NCBI GenBank assembly: GCA_020725665.1
Contig: DYEO01000063.1
Coordinates: 1 to 44,721, forward strand
Direction: 5' to 3'
DNA from: Dethiobacter sp.
GTDB taxonomy: Bacteria; Bacillota; Dethiobacteria; DTU022; UBA8154
DNA: 44,721 nucleotides
The notes beneath the pieces are model-generated. The model did no database searches. It saw only the letters and a list, made by a program, of their open reading frames with translations, and was not told the DNA's origin. The position numbers were made by a program, and so were the translations under genes. The number at the start of each line of letters is the position of its first letter. The stretch's first letter is position 1. Positions 16,112-25,273 of the stretch are shown piece by piece.

Positions 16112-18106
16112 ATGATTATCAGAAAGCTCCGGATCTGGCAGAGCTATTTTATGGGCTTTATTATTCTTATCATCGTGATCATTTCCATTACAAGTTATAT
16201 CTCCGTGAAATTGTTCAATACGGGGATCGAACAGCAGGCCGAAGTTGCCATTAATAAGGATCTTGATGCAACGCATAGAATACTATCCCGCAGGCTGGAA
16301 ATGCTTTTCCTGTACCTGGATACTTTGTCGTGTAACCCCATGCTCCGGGATATTCACAGGGAACCGGGCATACAAAACCTTTTAATAGAGATCAAAAACC
16401 GCCGGGAGTTGAGTTTCGCCTATATTGTAGATCCAGAGGGCATCATTATTGCCAGCGCCAATAATAGAAATCTCACCGGGGAAAGAGTTCCGGAAGGTTC
16501 CTTTATATACAGGTTTCTGGATGAACAATCCCGCAAAGGTATAGTAGTGCTGGATGAAAGCTTCTTAATTGCCGAAGGCCTGGATAAGAAGGCAACTTTC
16601 AAAGTTACTCCAACCCCAAAAGCCCGGGTTGACCAAAAAACAGAAGAAAAAAGGGGGCTCGCCCTTGTAGCCTCCGTTCCCTTTTTCGACGACACCGGTA
16701 ATGCACAAGCTTTTCTGATAGCAGGAGACCTGTTAAACCGGGACCAAAAATTTGTTGACGAAATTTCGGGACTGTTAAAGGTCTATGCCACCATCTTCCT
16801 CAATGACTTGCGCATCTCCACCTCGGTACGCCTGAAAGGCGGGGAAAGGGCCCTGGGCACGAGAGTTTCTGCAGAAGTTGCCGCAGTGGTCCTGGAAGAA
16901 GGCAGGCGCTACCTCGGCAGTACTTCGATCATTGATCAAAATTATTTGGCAGCCTACGACCCCATTATTGACGACCGGGGGGAAGTAGTTGGCATGCTGT
17001 TTGTGGGAATTCCAGAAGCCCCCTTTGTTTCCATGAAGAAGAATACGATCAGCCAATACATTTACATTTCAATTTTTAGTATTTTATTGGCTCTTGTTAT
17101 TGCCTACTCTTTGTCCCGGACAATCACAAGACCCCTGCATCTGCTCACCCATACCATGGAAAAAGTGGAGCTGGGCGATTTATCCCAGAGAGTTACACCG
17201 CAAATTTTTCCCAGTAAACGAAGCATCAGGTTTCCCAAGCTTGTTGCGCTTTTTCAAAAAATAGGCATTAAGCTGACGCCCCATGAAGGGGACGAAATCC
17301 AGCAACTGGGGAATATTTTTAACCGCATGATGATCAGCCTGCAGGCTAACTGGGAAAGAAACCAGAAACTGCAGCAAAGCCTGGAGGAAAAAGAAAAGAA
17401 CCGTGTCCAGTTGCTCAGAAAAATTATCAATATTCAGGAAGAAGAAAGAAAGAGAATTGCCCGTGAACTTCATGATGAAACCAGCCAGTCTTTGACAAGC
17501 CTGATGCTGATGTTAAAAACAGTTCAACAAAGCGATGATATCAGCGTGATCCGCAAGCTCACCGAAACTTTAAGGGAAGTTATCTACAATACCCTTGAGG
17601 AGATCCAGAAACTCTCTTACGAGCTAAGGCCCATGGCCCTGGATAAACTGGGCGTAGACGAAGCGTTAAAAAGGTATATCAGGGAGCTTGCCCAACACAT
17701 GGACATCAATATAAATTATAACAACCAGGATTGTAAGTTTTCCAGGCTGGGCCCGGCGATTGAAACAACCGTATACCGCATCGTCCAGGAAGCATTGACC
17801 AATGCGGTAAGGCACGCCAAACCTCAAAATATCGAGATAACGCTGCTGTCCGATGACAAAACCGTTACAGTGGTCGTGCAGGATGACGGTATAGGGTTTG
17901 ACCTGCAGGAGGTGCAAACTAAAGGGAAGGAAGCCCTGGGTCTTCTGGGGATGATGGAGAGGGCGTCGCTGGTAGGTGGAGAGCTTAAAATAAAGACGGC
18001 CCCGGGTAAGGGAACCAGGATACTCTTAAAACTCCCCTTGCATGAAATAGAAAATTTACAACAGAACAACCCCATGCCGCCCCAGGAGCATCGGCTAGCC
18101 CAATAA
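16112..18106 (+). CDS. NarL-family-type membrane sensor histidine kinase (orphan)
   Basis: Two-component sensor of 664 aa. It has an N-terminal transmembrane helix (about 12-34), a Cache-like extracytoplasmic sensor (35-305), a second helix (about 310-332), HAMP, coiled coil, HisKA_3 dimerisation domain with phospho-acceptor His454 (ARELHDETSQS), and HATPase_c (N-box EALTNAVRHA, G1 DDGIGFD, G2 GLLGMMERA). The HELHDE-type box is typical of kinases that pair with LuxR-type regulators. AAGGAG precedes the start, 28 bp after hypE, so it may be the last gene of the hyp operon. No response regulator lies nearby. Control of the hydrogenase is an inference from position. Confidence 0.93.
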   Translation: MIIRKLRIWQSYFMGFIILIIVIISITSYISVKLFNTGIEQQAEVAINKDLDATHRILSRRLEMLFLYLDTLSCNPMLRDIHREPGIQNLLIEIKNRRELSFAYIVDPEGIIIASANNRNLTGERVPEGSFIYRFLDEQSRKGIVVLDESFLIAEGLDKKATFKVTPTPKARVDQKTEEKRGLALVASVPFFDDTGNAQAFLIAGDLLNRDQKFVDEISGLLKVYATIFLNDLRISTSVRLKGGERALGTRVSAEVAAVVLEEGRRYLGSTSIIDQNYLAAYDPIIDDRGEVVGMLFVGIPEAPFVSMKKNTISQYIYISIFSILLALVIAYSLSRTITRPLHLLTHTMEKVELGDLSQRVTPQIFPSKRSIRFPKLVALFQKIGIKLTPHEGDEIQQLGNIFNRMMISLQANWERNQKLQQSLEEKEKNRVQLLRKIINIQEEERKRIARELHDETSQSLTSLMLMLKTVQQSDDISVIRKLTETLREVIYNTLEEIQKLSYELRPMALDKLGVDEALKRYIRELAQHMDININYNNQDCKFSRLGPAIETTVYRIVQEALTNAVRHAKPQNIEITLLSDDKTVTVVVQDDGIGFDLQEVQTKGKEALGLLGMMERASLVGGELKIKTAPGKGTRILLKLPLHEIENLQQNNPMPPQEHRLAQ

Positions 18107-18112
18107 AAACCA

Positions 18113-19435
18113 TTAATTAGTTCCGGCGGCGGCAGTGGCTTCGGCAGATGCCGGTTTTTTGAGCAACAGGGCGCTGGCCACCCCGGCCAGGGAAACAGAA
18201 GCAGCGAGAATAAAGGAATAGGTAAACGTCCCCGTAAGATCGGCGGTGTACCCCCCCAGCCAGGGACCCAGCGCCTGGCCGAGACCGAAAAACAGCGTGA
18301 TGAAGCCTACCCCGGCGGGAGCAAGGAGCGGGCCCACATAATCCCCGGCCGTTGCCGCCATAATAGTGGGAATGCTCCAGGCGCTCAGGCCGAAAAGAAA
18401 TACGGAGACGTAAAAGGCGGGGACGGTATCATAAACAGCGAATATGAGGTACGCGGCAGCAAGCGTAAGATAGGCCAGGGCCGCACCGTATTTTCTTCCC
18501 AGGAGGTCGGAGATGCCTCCCCAAATCACCCCGCAGAAAACGCTTAAACCTCCCACCAGGGCCCACATGGAACCGGCCTGGACTGCGGAAAGACCAATCT
18601 CGTCGGAAAGGAACGCCTTAAAAAAGGTCATGTATATAACATAGGAAAACCCGTACATCAGGTAAACAAGACCGAGATACCATACTTCTTTAACCTTGTA
18701 CACCAGCTCCCACTGCAAAGTGGGCGGACGTTTTCTCACAGGAGCAGGGGGCGATGGAGTTGATGCCGGAGGTGAAACAGCGGTTTCTCCTAACGGAGGG
18801 GATCCCACAACCTGCAGCCCCAGATCGGCCGGACGGTTGCGTAAAAAGATGAAGCACAGCAGTGCTATAATCAGGACCAGGCCACCCAGGTAAAACCAGG
18901 CATAACGCCACCCCAGATTACCATAATTAAGGAGAATGGTGGGGACAATCAGTCCGGAAATCAATGTCCCCGCACCGATCCCGCCAGAGACAATCCCCGT
19001 GGCAAAGCCGCTGCGCCGCTTCGCAAACCAGGTGGAGCCCAGGGCCATGGCCGCCACGTACGCCCCCCCGTTTCCCAGGCCTGTGAGAAAACGCATCAGC
19101 AAGGCCAGTTCCAGGGATCTTACCATCCCGGTAAGCAACATGGCAACACCCATGAGAACAAGAGAAATGGAGATAACAATGCGGCTGCCATAGTGTGCCG
19201 CCAGGAAACCTCCCAGGAATCCAAAAATGAGGTAACCGATAAAATTGCCTGTTGCCAGGAAACCGGATTGGGCATAGGTCAATCCGAGGCCTTCACGCAT
19301 TTCCGGCAGGACCAGCGTATAGGCCATCCTGCCGAAACCGTGGGCGCCAATAGTGGCCAGCATCCCGCTAAAAATTACAATCCACCCGTAATGAAAACGA
19401 CCGACGCTTTTTTCTGCTGTTAACCGATCCTGCAT
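18113..19435 (-). CDS. MFS transporter of the oxalate/formate-antiporter-like group
   Basis: Twelve-helix major facilitator of 440 aa. The N-terminus FHYGWIVIFSGMLATIGAHG and the R-F-L-T-G-L-G-N-G-G loop are typical of monocarboxylate/oxalate-formate-like carriers. A long Pro/Ser-rich cytoplasmic loop at about 222-245 splits the two halves. The adjacent same-strand acetyl-CoA synthetase (separated by a small gene and a terminator) makes a carboxylate substrate plausible. It ends 6 bp from the convergent kinase gene. The substrate cannot be read from sequence. Confidence 0.83.
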   Translation of the reverse strand: MQDRLTAEKSVGRFHYGWIVIFSGMLATIGAHGFGRMAYTLVLPEMREGLGLTYAQSGFLATGNFIGYLIFGFLGGFLAAHYGSRIVISISLVLMGVAMLLTGMVRSLELALLMRFLTGLGNGGAYVAAMALGSTWFAKRRSGFATGIVSGGIGAGTLISGLIVPTILLNYGNLGWRYAWFYLGGLVLIIALLCFIFLRNRPADLGLQVVGSPPLGETAVSPPASTPSPPAPVRKRPPTLQWELVYKVKEVWYLGLVYLMYGFSYVIYMTFFKAFLSDEIGLSAVQAGSMWALVGGLSVFCGVIWGGISDLLGRKYGAALAYLTLAAAYLIFAVYDTVPAFYVSVFLFGLSAWSIPTIMAATAGDYVGPLLAPAGVGFITLFFGLGQALGPWLGGYTADLTGTFTYSFILAASVSLAGVASALLLKKPASAEATAAAGTN

Positions 19436-19592
19436 GAAGATGCCCTCCTTATTAAATCTTATAACAATAATGATGCATAAATATTATTATATATATTGGA
19501 CAATTCGCTATATTATTATTTTTTACCTGCCAGATCTCATAAATAATCTTCAAAATTTGCTTTTATCCTGGCAACACCTTCAACTATTTCCA

Positions 19593-19621
19593 TTTACAAG
19601 ACTATTCCGTCCTGTTATACT
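19593..19621 (+). promoter_or_regulatory. Promoter of the 60-aa gene
   Basis: TTTACA (19593-19598), 17-bp spacer, TATACT (19616-19621), 36 bp upstream of the ATG at 19658. Spacing is ideal and both boxes are one mismatch from consensus. Confidence 0.65.
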
Positions 19622-19657
19622 ATTGAAAATGTTTAGTTTAAACTCCCGAGGTGGCTG

Positions 19658-19840
19658 ATGGACCATTATCGCTTTAGCGTGAGGCAGCAGGACGGCTTTA
19701 AGGATTACAGAGTGGAACGAAACCTTATTGAAGCGCAGTACGGGCCGCTGGAAGAGAACAGCTACTTGTTTTACAGCGCGGGCAGTAGTGGCCGCCTCCT
19801 TCATCTTCGCTGCGATTCCGCTGTAAAAAATAAAGGATAG
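19658..19840 (+). CDS. Small protein of unknown function (60 aa)
   Basis: I do not recognise this 60-aa protein. It is soluble, with no membrane segment and one Cys. Arg, Tyr and Leu are common and the middle holds an EAQYGPLEENSYLFY stretch. Evidence that it is real: a near-consensus promoter at the right distance and a GAGGTGG ribosome site just upstream of the ATG. It stands alone between the divergent MFS gene and the convergent acs gene, and its stop lies inside the acs terminator hairpin. Confidence 0.5.
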   Translation: MDHYRFSVRQQDGFKDYRVERNLIEAQYGPLEENSYLFYSAGSSGRLLHLRCDSAVKNKG

Positions 19841-19854
19841 CCCGCAGGCTATCC
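19835..19854 (-). terminator. Intrinsic terminator of acs
   Basis: 8-bp stem GGATAGCC/GGCTATCC with a 4-base loop. Read on the minus strand it is followed by a T-rich tract (TTTATTTTTTA), so it terminates minus-strand transcription from acs, about 155 bp beyond its stop. Confidence 0.7.
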
Positions 19855-19922
19855 CAAAAAGCAGAGGTTAGAGGTTAGAATTGAAGTCCGGGTTAAGAGG
19901 CGTTTCCACACAAGGGCTCTTA

Positions 19923-20004
19923 GTAGGGGCGGGTCTCCATGCCCGCCCGTTTGGATGATGCAATTTTTAAAGAGGGGCGGGGCGGCACAGAGACCGCCCC
20001 CTAC
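19923..20004. repeat. Palindromic GTAGGGG...CCCCTAC intergenic element
   Basis: An 82-bp element whose ends are inverted: GTAGGGGCGG at 19923 and CCGCCCCCTAC ending at 20004. The left end itself folds (GGGCGGG/GCCCGCCC around 19927-19949) and so does the right end. It has no coding content. The structure is typical of REP/MITE-like intergenic repeats; other copies could not be checked in this window. Confidence 0.6.
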
Positions 20005-20008
20005 GCGT

Positions 20009-21955
20009 TTATCCGGCCATGCTGCCGTATTTCTCTTTGATGTTGGTAATAACCTGCGGGTCCATGAGCGTTGTCGTATCGCCGATAATGTTGCCCTCCG
20101 CGATGTCCCGCAACAGTCGCCGCATGATCTTCCCGCTGCGCGTCTTCGGCAGTTCCGCGCTGAAGAAAATCTCCTCGGGCCGTGCCAGGGCACCAATACG
20201 GCTCACCACAAGCCTTTTCAGCTCTGTGACCAGTTCCTCCGTGCCGCTGCAGCCCTCTTTGAGGGTAACAAAGGCGGCAACGGATTGTCCCTTGATCTCG
20301 TGTTTCTTCCCGATCACCGCCGCTTCCGCCACGGCCTCGTGTTCCACGAGCACGCTCTCGATCTCCGCGGTACCGATGCGGTGTCCGGAGACATTGAGCA
20401 CATCGTCGATCCTGCCGATCACCCAGATGGTGCCGTCCGCTTCCTTCTTTGCCCCGTCACCGGCAAGGTAAAGGCCCTCATACTGCCGCCAGTAGGTGTT
20501 GAGATAGCGTTCCGGATCATTGTAAAGCGTACGGAACATGGCCGGCCACGGTTTCTTTACTACCAGGTAGCCCTGTTCCCCCGCCTTTACCGGCTCGCCC
20601 TGCTCGTTCAGTACATCCACATCCACGCCGGGGAAGGGGCGCATCGCCGCACCGGGCACGAAGGATTCGTCTCCCGGCAGAGGCGTCACGAGGAACATCC
20701 CCGTTTCTGTCTGCCACCAGGTATCCATCACCGGGCATCTCTCCCCGCCGATGTGCTTGTAGTACCACAGCCACACCTCCGGATTAATCGGTTCCCCTAC
20801 GGAGCCGAGGAGGCGCAGGCTGGAGAGATCGTGGGCGGCGGGCCACTGCTCGCCCCATTTCATAAAGAGGCGCACCGCAGTGGGAGCTGTATAAAAAATG
20901 CTCACGCGGTATTTTTCGATGATGGACCAGAAACGGTCCTGCGCCGGGTAATCGGGCGATCCCTCGTACAGCACCGTCGTCGCCCCGTTGGAAAGGGGTC
21001 CGTAGACGATATAGCTGTGACCGGTAATCCAGCCGATATCCGCCGTGCACCAGTAGATATCCTCCTCCCGGTGGTCAAAGGTATACTTATAGGTGGTATG
21101 CACACCGACCATATAACCCCCGGTGGTGTGCAGGATACCCTTGGGTTTACCCGTGGTGCCGCTGCTGTAAAGGATGAAAAGTGCATCCTCGGCGTCCATC
21201 ACTTCTGGTTCGCAGTAAAGCTCCCCCTGTGCCAGCACATCTTCGTACCAGATATCGCGGCCCACTTCCATGGAAACAGCTTCTCCCGTGCGCCGGGTCA
21301 CGATGACTTTCTCCACGGGGCTGCTGCCACCCTGGAGGGCAACGTCCACGTTTTGCTTAAGGGGAACGCTCTTACCCCGACGCAGGCTGCCGTCGGCAGT
21401 TATGACAAAACGGGAGCGGGCGTCCCGGATGCGTTCCCGCAGTGCGTCGGAGCTGAACCCGCCGAAGACCACGCTGTGAGGAGCGCCAAGCCGGGCGCAG
21501 GCCAGCATGGCGACGACCGCCTCCGGGATCATGGGCATGTAGATCGTAACCACATCGCCACGTTTTACTCCCAGTTTCTGCAGGCCGCTTGCCAGCTTGT
21601 TGACCTCCCGGTAAAGATCCTGGTAAGTGAGCACACGGCTGTCACCCCGTTCACCCTCGAAGATGATCGCCGCCTTGTTACGGCGCCAGCCGTCCACATG
21701 GCGGTCAACACAGTTATAAGAAGCGTTCAGCCGGCCTCCCAGGTACCAGCGGTAAAAGGGAGCCTCGCTCTGATCGAGCACCTTATTCCAGTCCCTGTAC
21801 CAGGCCACATCCCGGCTCATCTCCGCCCAGAAATGTAGCGGGTCATCCTGACCCATGCGACGCAGCTTTACGGCTGTTTCCCTGACCCCTTGCTCCAGGG
21901 CGGGGTTGTCCACGCGGACCGGATCCGGCATGTTTTGCTGCTTATTCCCCATCAT
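20009..21955 (-). CDS. acs: Acetyl-CoA synthetase (AMP-forming)
   Basis: Activates acetate to acetyl-CoA through acetyl-AMP. The 648-aa protein has the N-terminal ACS domain, the phosphate loop YSSGTTGKPKGILHT, the TWWQTETG motif, the YLAGDGA hinge and the C-terminal PKTRSGKIMRR motif with catalytic Lys609, the residue controlled by acetylation in characterised enzymes. The start has AAGGAGGTG upstream; ATG-ATG tandem at 21955/21952. No acuA/acuC-like acetylation genes adjoin it. It is followed by its own terminator. Confidence 0.96.
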   Translation of the reverse strand: MMGNKQQNMPDPVRVDNPALEQGVRETAVKLRRMGQDDPLHFWAEMSRDVAWYRDWNKVLDQSEAPFYRWYLGGRLNASYNCVDRHVDGWRRNKAAIIFEGERGDSRVLTYQDLYREVNKLASGLQKLGVKRGDVVTIYMPMIPEAVVAMLACARLGAPHSVVFGGFSSDALRERIRDARSRFVITADGSLRRGKSVPLKQNVDVALQGGSSPVEKVIVTRRTGEAVSMEVGRDIWYEDVLAQGELYCEPEVMDAEDALFILYSSGTTGKPKGILHTTGGYMVGVHTTYKYTFDHREEDIYWCTADIGWITGHSYIVYGPLSNGATTVLYEGSPDYPAQDRFWSIIEKYRVSIFYTAPTAVRLFMKWGEQWPAAHDLSSLRLLGSVGEPINPEVWLWYYKHIGGERCPVMDTWWQTETGMFLVTPLPGDESFVPGAAMRPFPGVDVDVLNEQGEPVKAGEQGYLVVKKPWPAMFRTLYNDPERYLNTYWRQYEGLYLAGDGAKKEADGTIWVIGRIDDVLNVSGHRIGTAEIESVLVEHEAVAEAAVIGKKHEIKGQSVAAFVTLKEGCSGTEELVTELKRLVVSRIGALARPEEIFFSAELPKTRSGKIMRRLLRDIAEGNIIGDTTTLMDPQVITNIKEKYGSMAG

Positions 21956-22295
21956 CCATTCACCTCCTTACTGCATCCAGGCAATCTATGCTTCCCAAAA
22001 AAAGTGCCGGCAAAAAACGGCATTTTATAAACGCTTCCGTGTTTTATTATAATACATTTGACGATGCCATACCACATATTAATTAAATGTTGTTATCTTT
22101 TAATATTAATATATAGTATAAATATTTAAATTTAAACCATGTATTGTAAGGCATATACACGAGAGGGAAAAGGAAATTGGGGTCGAATTAATATAATTAA
22201 ATAAACAGGAATGGTTAGTCGAACGGTATTGCATTGGTGATATTGTATTGCTTTAAGGTGCTGGGGGTTGATTATTGCAGAAGCGGGGGTTTAAA
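21956..22295. other. AT-rich divergent intergenic region, acs / tusA-like
   Basis: 340 bp without a convincing gene. It holds a small TGCCG...CGGCA hairpin (near 22003-22023) in the acs leader and a minus-strand TATAAT (22051-22046) that may be the acs -10, although no good -35 is visible. Long AT tracts occupy 22080-22210. Confidence 0.4.
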
Positions 22296-22520
22296 ATGGA
22301 GCATTTCATCGATGCCCTGGGGGAGATGTGTCCCATCCCCATCATTAAGGCGGAAAAAAGGCTGAAAAAGTTGAAACCAGGTGAAAAACTGATCCTGGAA
22401 ACGGATCATAGCTGCTCGATTCAGAGCGTTACCGGGCATTTTGAAAAAAAATACGGCTATGCCTGCAGCATTGTTGAAGTGGAAGAAGGGATTTGGCAGA
22501 TCGAGATAATTAAAAAATAA
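22296..22520 (+). CDS. TusA/YeeD-like sulfur-carrier protein
   Basis: Small cytoplasmic sulfur-transfer protein of 74 aa with the family's active-site box GEMCPIPIIKAEKRL, whose Cys carries persulfide. The ATG at 22296 follows a G-rich site; an upstream TTG at 22275 is possible. In many bacteria a TusA-like YeeD works with the YeeE transporter in thiosulfate uptake, and a YeeE homologue lies 1.1 kb downstream, separated by a LysR gene on the other strand. The role here is inferred from that. Confidence 0.85.
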   Translation: MEHFIDALGEMCPIPIIKAEKRLKKLKPGEKLILETDHSCSIQSVTGHFEKKYGYACSIVEVEEGIWQIEIIKK

Positions 22521-22524
22521 ACAC

Positions 22525-23448
22525 TTAACAAAAACCCCTGGCCGGTGAGCTCAGAAATTCAATAAAACGAGAAGATATCTCGCTTTTTAAGCTTTCCGGC
22601 GAGAAAAGCAGGTAAATATTATGGGAAAAGGTAATATCTTCAACTTTCAATGCCTTTAGAGTGCGGTGCCGCAATTCCTTACGCAGGGCCATTTTGGGGA
22701 GGATGGACATCCCTTTGCCCGCGGTAACGGAAGAGATGATGGCATTGGTGCTGTTAAGCTCCAGCCTGATATTTAAATCAACCATGTTGATGTCATGTTT
22801 GAGAAATGTATCTTCAACCGTTTCCCTGATGCCGCATCCTTTTTCCCTGAGAATAAATATCTGTTGCGGCAGCTCGCTTTTCTTTATCTCATTTATATCC
22901 TGCCAATCTTCGTATGGAGCGACAACAACCAGTTCGTCACGGGCAATTTTCCTGCTTTGCAGGCCTTCCGCTTTAATTATTTCTTGTAAATAGCCGGAAA
23001 CAGGCCCTTCGATAACGGCGATATTGATGCTCCCGCTGATTAGCTTGTCTATCACATCTTTTACACTGGATATATGGAGGGAAATATCGTGAGCCTTAAA
23101 CTCCTCTTTGAAAATATAGATGCTGCATGGCAGGGCGAAGTTTCCCACGGTACAGGAAGCACCGACGTTCAGCTCTTCCAAAACATCATTTTTAAGCCTG
23201 TCGATTTCCCTTTGCATGTTCTCCGCCAGTTTTAATATTTTACTGCTGTAGTTGAAGACAATTTCTCCCATGGCCGTGGGCTTGACACCCTTGTTGTTCC
23301 GGGCCAGCAGAACGGTCTGAAGGTTGTTCTCCAGGTCCTGAATTTGCAGGCTCAACGCCGGTTGGCTGATATGAAGCTGCCGGGCCGTTTTGGTAATGCT
23401 GCCCGTTTTAACAGCTAAGCAAAATGCTTCAAGGTGGCTTAAGTTCAT
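22525..23448 (-). CDS. LysR-type transcriptional regulator
   Basis: 307-aa regulator with an N-terminal winged helix-turn-helix (residues 1-60, GSITKTARQLHISQPALSLQ) and a type-2 periplasmic-binding-like effector domain. It resembles CysL/CysB-like LysR proteins in overall layout. It is transcribed divergently from the YeeE/YedE gene, the common LysR arrangement, and so probably controls it and perhaps tusA. The effector is unknown; a sulfur metabolite is plausible. Confidence 0.9.
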   Translation of the reverse strand: MNLSHLEAFCLAVKTGSITKTARQLHISQPALSLQIQDLENNLQTVLLARNNKGVKPTAMGEIVFNYSSKILKLAENMQREIDRLKNDVLEELNVGASCTVGNFALPCSIYIFKEEFKAHDISLHISSVKDVIDKLISGSINIAVIEGPVSGYLQEIIKAEGLQSRKIARDELVVVAPYEDWQDINEIKKSELPQQIFILREKGCGIRETVEDTFLKHDINMVDLNIRLELNSTNAIISSVTAGKGMSILPKMALRKELRHRTLKALKVEDITFSHNIYLLFSPESLKSEISSRFIEFLSSPARGFC

Positions 23449-23502
23449 AACTATCCTCCAGTCCAGTATTGATTTTATTATATATGTTAATACATACTAT
23501 GT

Positions 23503-23521
23503 TATAATTATTATAATTATA
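23503..23521. promoter_or_regulatory. Palindrome in the lysR-yeeE intergenic region
   Basis: Perfect inverted repeat TATAATTAT-T-ATAATTATA between the divergent lysR and YeeE genes, 55 bp from the lysR start. It fits a LysR binding site (T-N11-A type) and includes possible -10 sequences. Its AT-only composition makes chance more likely. Confidence 0.4.
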
Positions 23522-23583
23522 GCATCCGAAGTCATTATGGTAAAGCATAAGTCTGAATAATAAAAAGAACTGGGGTTCATTCG

Positions 23584-24873
23584 TTGAGCATTATTCCTGA
23601 AAAAAATACAGGCCTCTCGTTTCTTATTAAAAATAAAAGCGTATTTCGGCAGCGCCAGTACGCATTAATTATTATTTTTTTAAATGTTGTTTTATTGTTT
23701 TTATTAAGCCACTATGCGACCCGGTTTTTTTACCCATGGCTTTTTGGGCTCCTTTTCGGTTTCGTCCTCCAGCGCTCCCGTTTTTGTTTTGCCGCCGCCT
23801 TCAGGGACATTTTCTTAATCAAAAATACTATCTTGACCAGAGCGGTCATCGTTGCTTTAATTGTTTCCTCGCTGGGCTTTCTTCTCCTTGAAATCCTCAA
23901 CCCCGGTGTAGAATTGTTATTTACTTTCGGAAAGATCCAGCCGGTGGGGCTTTTTACCGCCAGCGGCGCTTTTTTATTCGGCATCGGCATGGTCATCGCC
24001 GGGGGTTGCGCTTCAGGTATGCTCATGCGCATGGGCGAAGGATATATGATGCAGTGGGTGGTTATGCCCGGTTTCCTGCTGGGGAGTGCAATGGGAGCCT
24101 GGCACCTGGACTGGTGGTACGAGTTGTTTATTTCCAGAGCGCCGGTCGTATTTATACCACACCTCCTGGGCTGGCCGCTGGCAGTGCTGTTGCAAATCTC
24201 CCTTCTTCTTGCCCTTTTTATCCTCGCCGGCGTTTATCAAAACGGCTGGAAAGGACCTGCATCAGGATGGACAAAAAGGATTAACCCCCTCTACCTCCTG
24301 CAAAGTCATTTCCCGAAATCCCCGGGTACGGGCCAGGGGCTGTATCCCCTGTTATTTAAAAAACCCTGGTCTTATGTTACTGGCGGTGTGCTGCTGGCTT
24401 TACTAAATATCTTTTATTTTGTTGCCTGGGGTTCACCCTGGGGTATTACTGACGGTATTACTTTCTTTGCGGCATGGATGATCGAGTTCATAGGCTTTAA
24501 TCCGGACAAGTGGTTCTATTTCCAGGGAGCCACCCGGATTGAAGGCTGTTGCTTGCCGGCAACACGCATTAATTACTGGGCATTTCCCCTTGTTTATCAC
24601 TTTATGGCCATTATTACCGGAGCATTGATAGCATCCCTGCTGGCCGGGGAATTCAGACTAAGAAAAATGCGTTCACCGAAATTCGTCTTTGCCGCCCTGA
24701 TCGGAGGCCTGCTGATGGGTTACGGTGCAAGGCTCTCCCTGGGGTGCAATATCGGCGCTTTTTTCAGCGCCATTCCTTCCTTTTCATTACATGGCTGGAT
24801 TTTTGGGGTTTCTGTCCTTGCCGGCTCTTACCTGGGCGGGAAAATACTCCTGCGATTTCTTGTTGGCTGGTAA
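23584..24873 (+). CDS. YeeE/YedE-family sulfur (thiosulfate) or selenium transporter
   Basis: Polytopic membrane protein of 429 aa. The family's conserved cysteines are present in RFCFAAAFRD, AGGCASGMLMR, GCCLPATR and LGCNIGAFFS; in characterised YeeE the cysteines relay thiosulfate by sulfur-sulfur contacts. The first half and second half are related repeats. The start is TTG (23584). Nearness of the TusA-like gene supports thiosulfate, but YedE proteins have also been linked to selenium metabolism. A terminator follows 33 bp after the stop. Confidence 0.85.
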   Translation: MSIIPEKNTGLSFLIKNKSVFRQRQYALIIIFLNVVLLFLLSHYATRFFYPWLFGLLFGFVLQRSRFCFAAAFRDIFLIKNTILTRAVIVALIVSSLGFLLLEILNPGVELLFTFGKIQPVGLFTASGAFLFGIGMVIAGGCASGMLMRMGEGYMMQWVVMPGFLLGSAMGAWHLDWWYELFISRAPVVFIPHLLGWPLAVLLQISLLLALFILAGVYQNGWKGPASGWTKRINPLYLLQSHFPKSPGTGQGLYPLLFKKPWSYVTGGVLLALLNIFYFVAWGSPWGITDGITFFAAWMIEFIGFNPDKWFYFQGATRIEGCCLPATRINYWAFPLVYHFMAIITGALIASLLAGEFRLRKMRSPKFVFAALIGGLLMGYGARLSLGCNIGAFFSAIPSFSLHGWIFGVSVLAGSYLGGKILLRFLVGW

Positions 24874-24906
24874 ATTAAGCTAAATTAAATATATTGTGAT
24901 GAAGAA

Positions 24907-24935
24907 AAGACAGGACCACAACCTGTCTTTTTTAT
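24907..24935 (+). terminator. Intrinsic terminator after YeeE/YedE gene
   Basis: 8-bp stem AAGACAGG/CCTGTCTT, 7-base loop, then a run of T (TTTTTTATT). Confidence 0.85.
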
Positions 24936-25273
24936 TATAGAAATCACAAATGTACATTGAGTTTTGTTATCTAGCATAAAACGTGAATCCTCCATTTAGC
25001 GCATTTCCGCGGATCGACTAAACCATATTCCAGCTCCTTCCATATTAATTTGTAAAGGAACTCACGTATATATGTTGAATATGCAAGGTTGGTAAAATAA
25101 TTAACAATGGCAATATCTTGTTTAAATAATAGGAAACAGCGAATGTGCTTAAATAATTTACGATGGAAGGTGGTGTATTTTAGAATTTCAGTCGAGTCAG
25201 GAGGGAGGTCTTTATTGTAGGAGGCATATTAGAAAAGAATTATTGTTGGGTCCAGGGCAACAGTAGGGGTATA
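24936..25273. other. Intergenic region upstream of the molybdoenzyme operon
   Basis: 338 bp without a clear gene. It holds two TTAAATAAT direct repeats (near 25119 and 25150) and two strong ribosome-site-like sequences (GGAGGGAGG near 25199, GTAGGAGG near 25216) with no long frame behind them. It presumably contains the operon promoter; no confident promoter or riboswitch could be assigned. Confidence 0.4.

Noticed and set aside
19955..21838. 627-codon plus-strand frame across acs
   Set aside because: It lies antisense to acetyl-CoA synthetase with intact motifs; its His/Arg/Pro-rich product is a composition artefact.
24936..25273. Possible molybdenum-cofactor riboswitch upstream of the molybdoenzyme operon
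   Set aside because: No conserved riboswitch core could be matched by eye; a covariance-model search would be needed.
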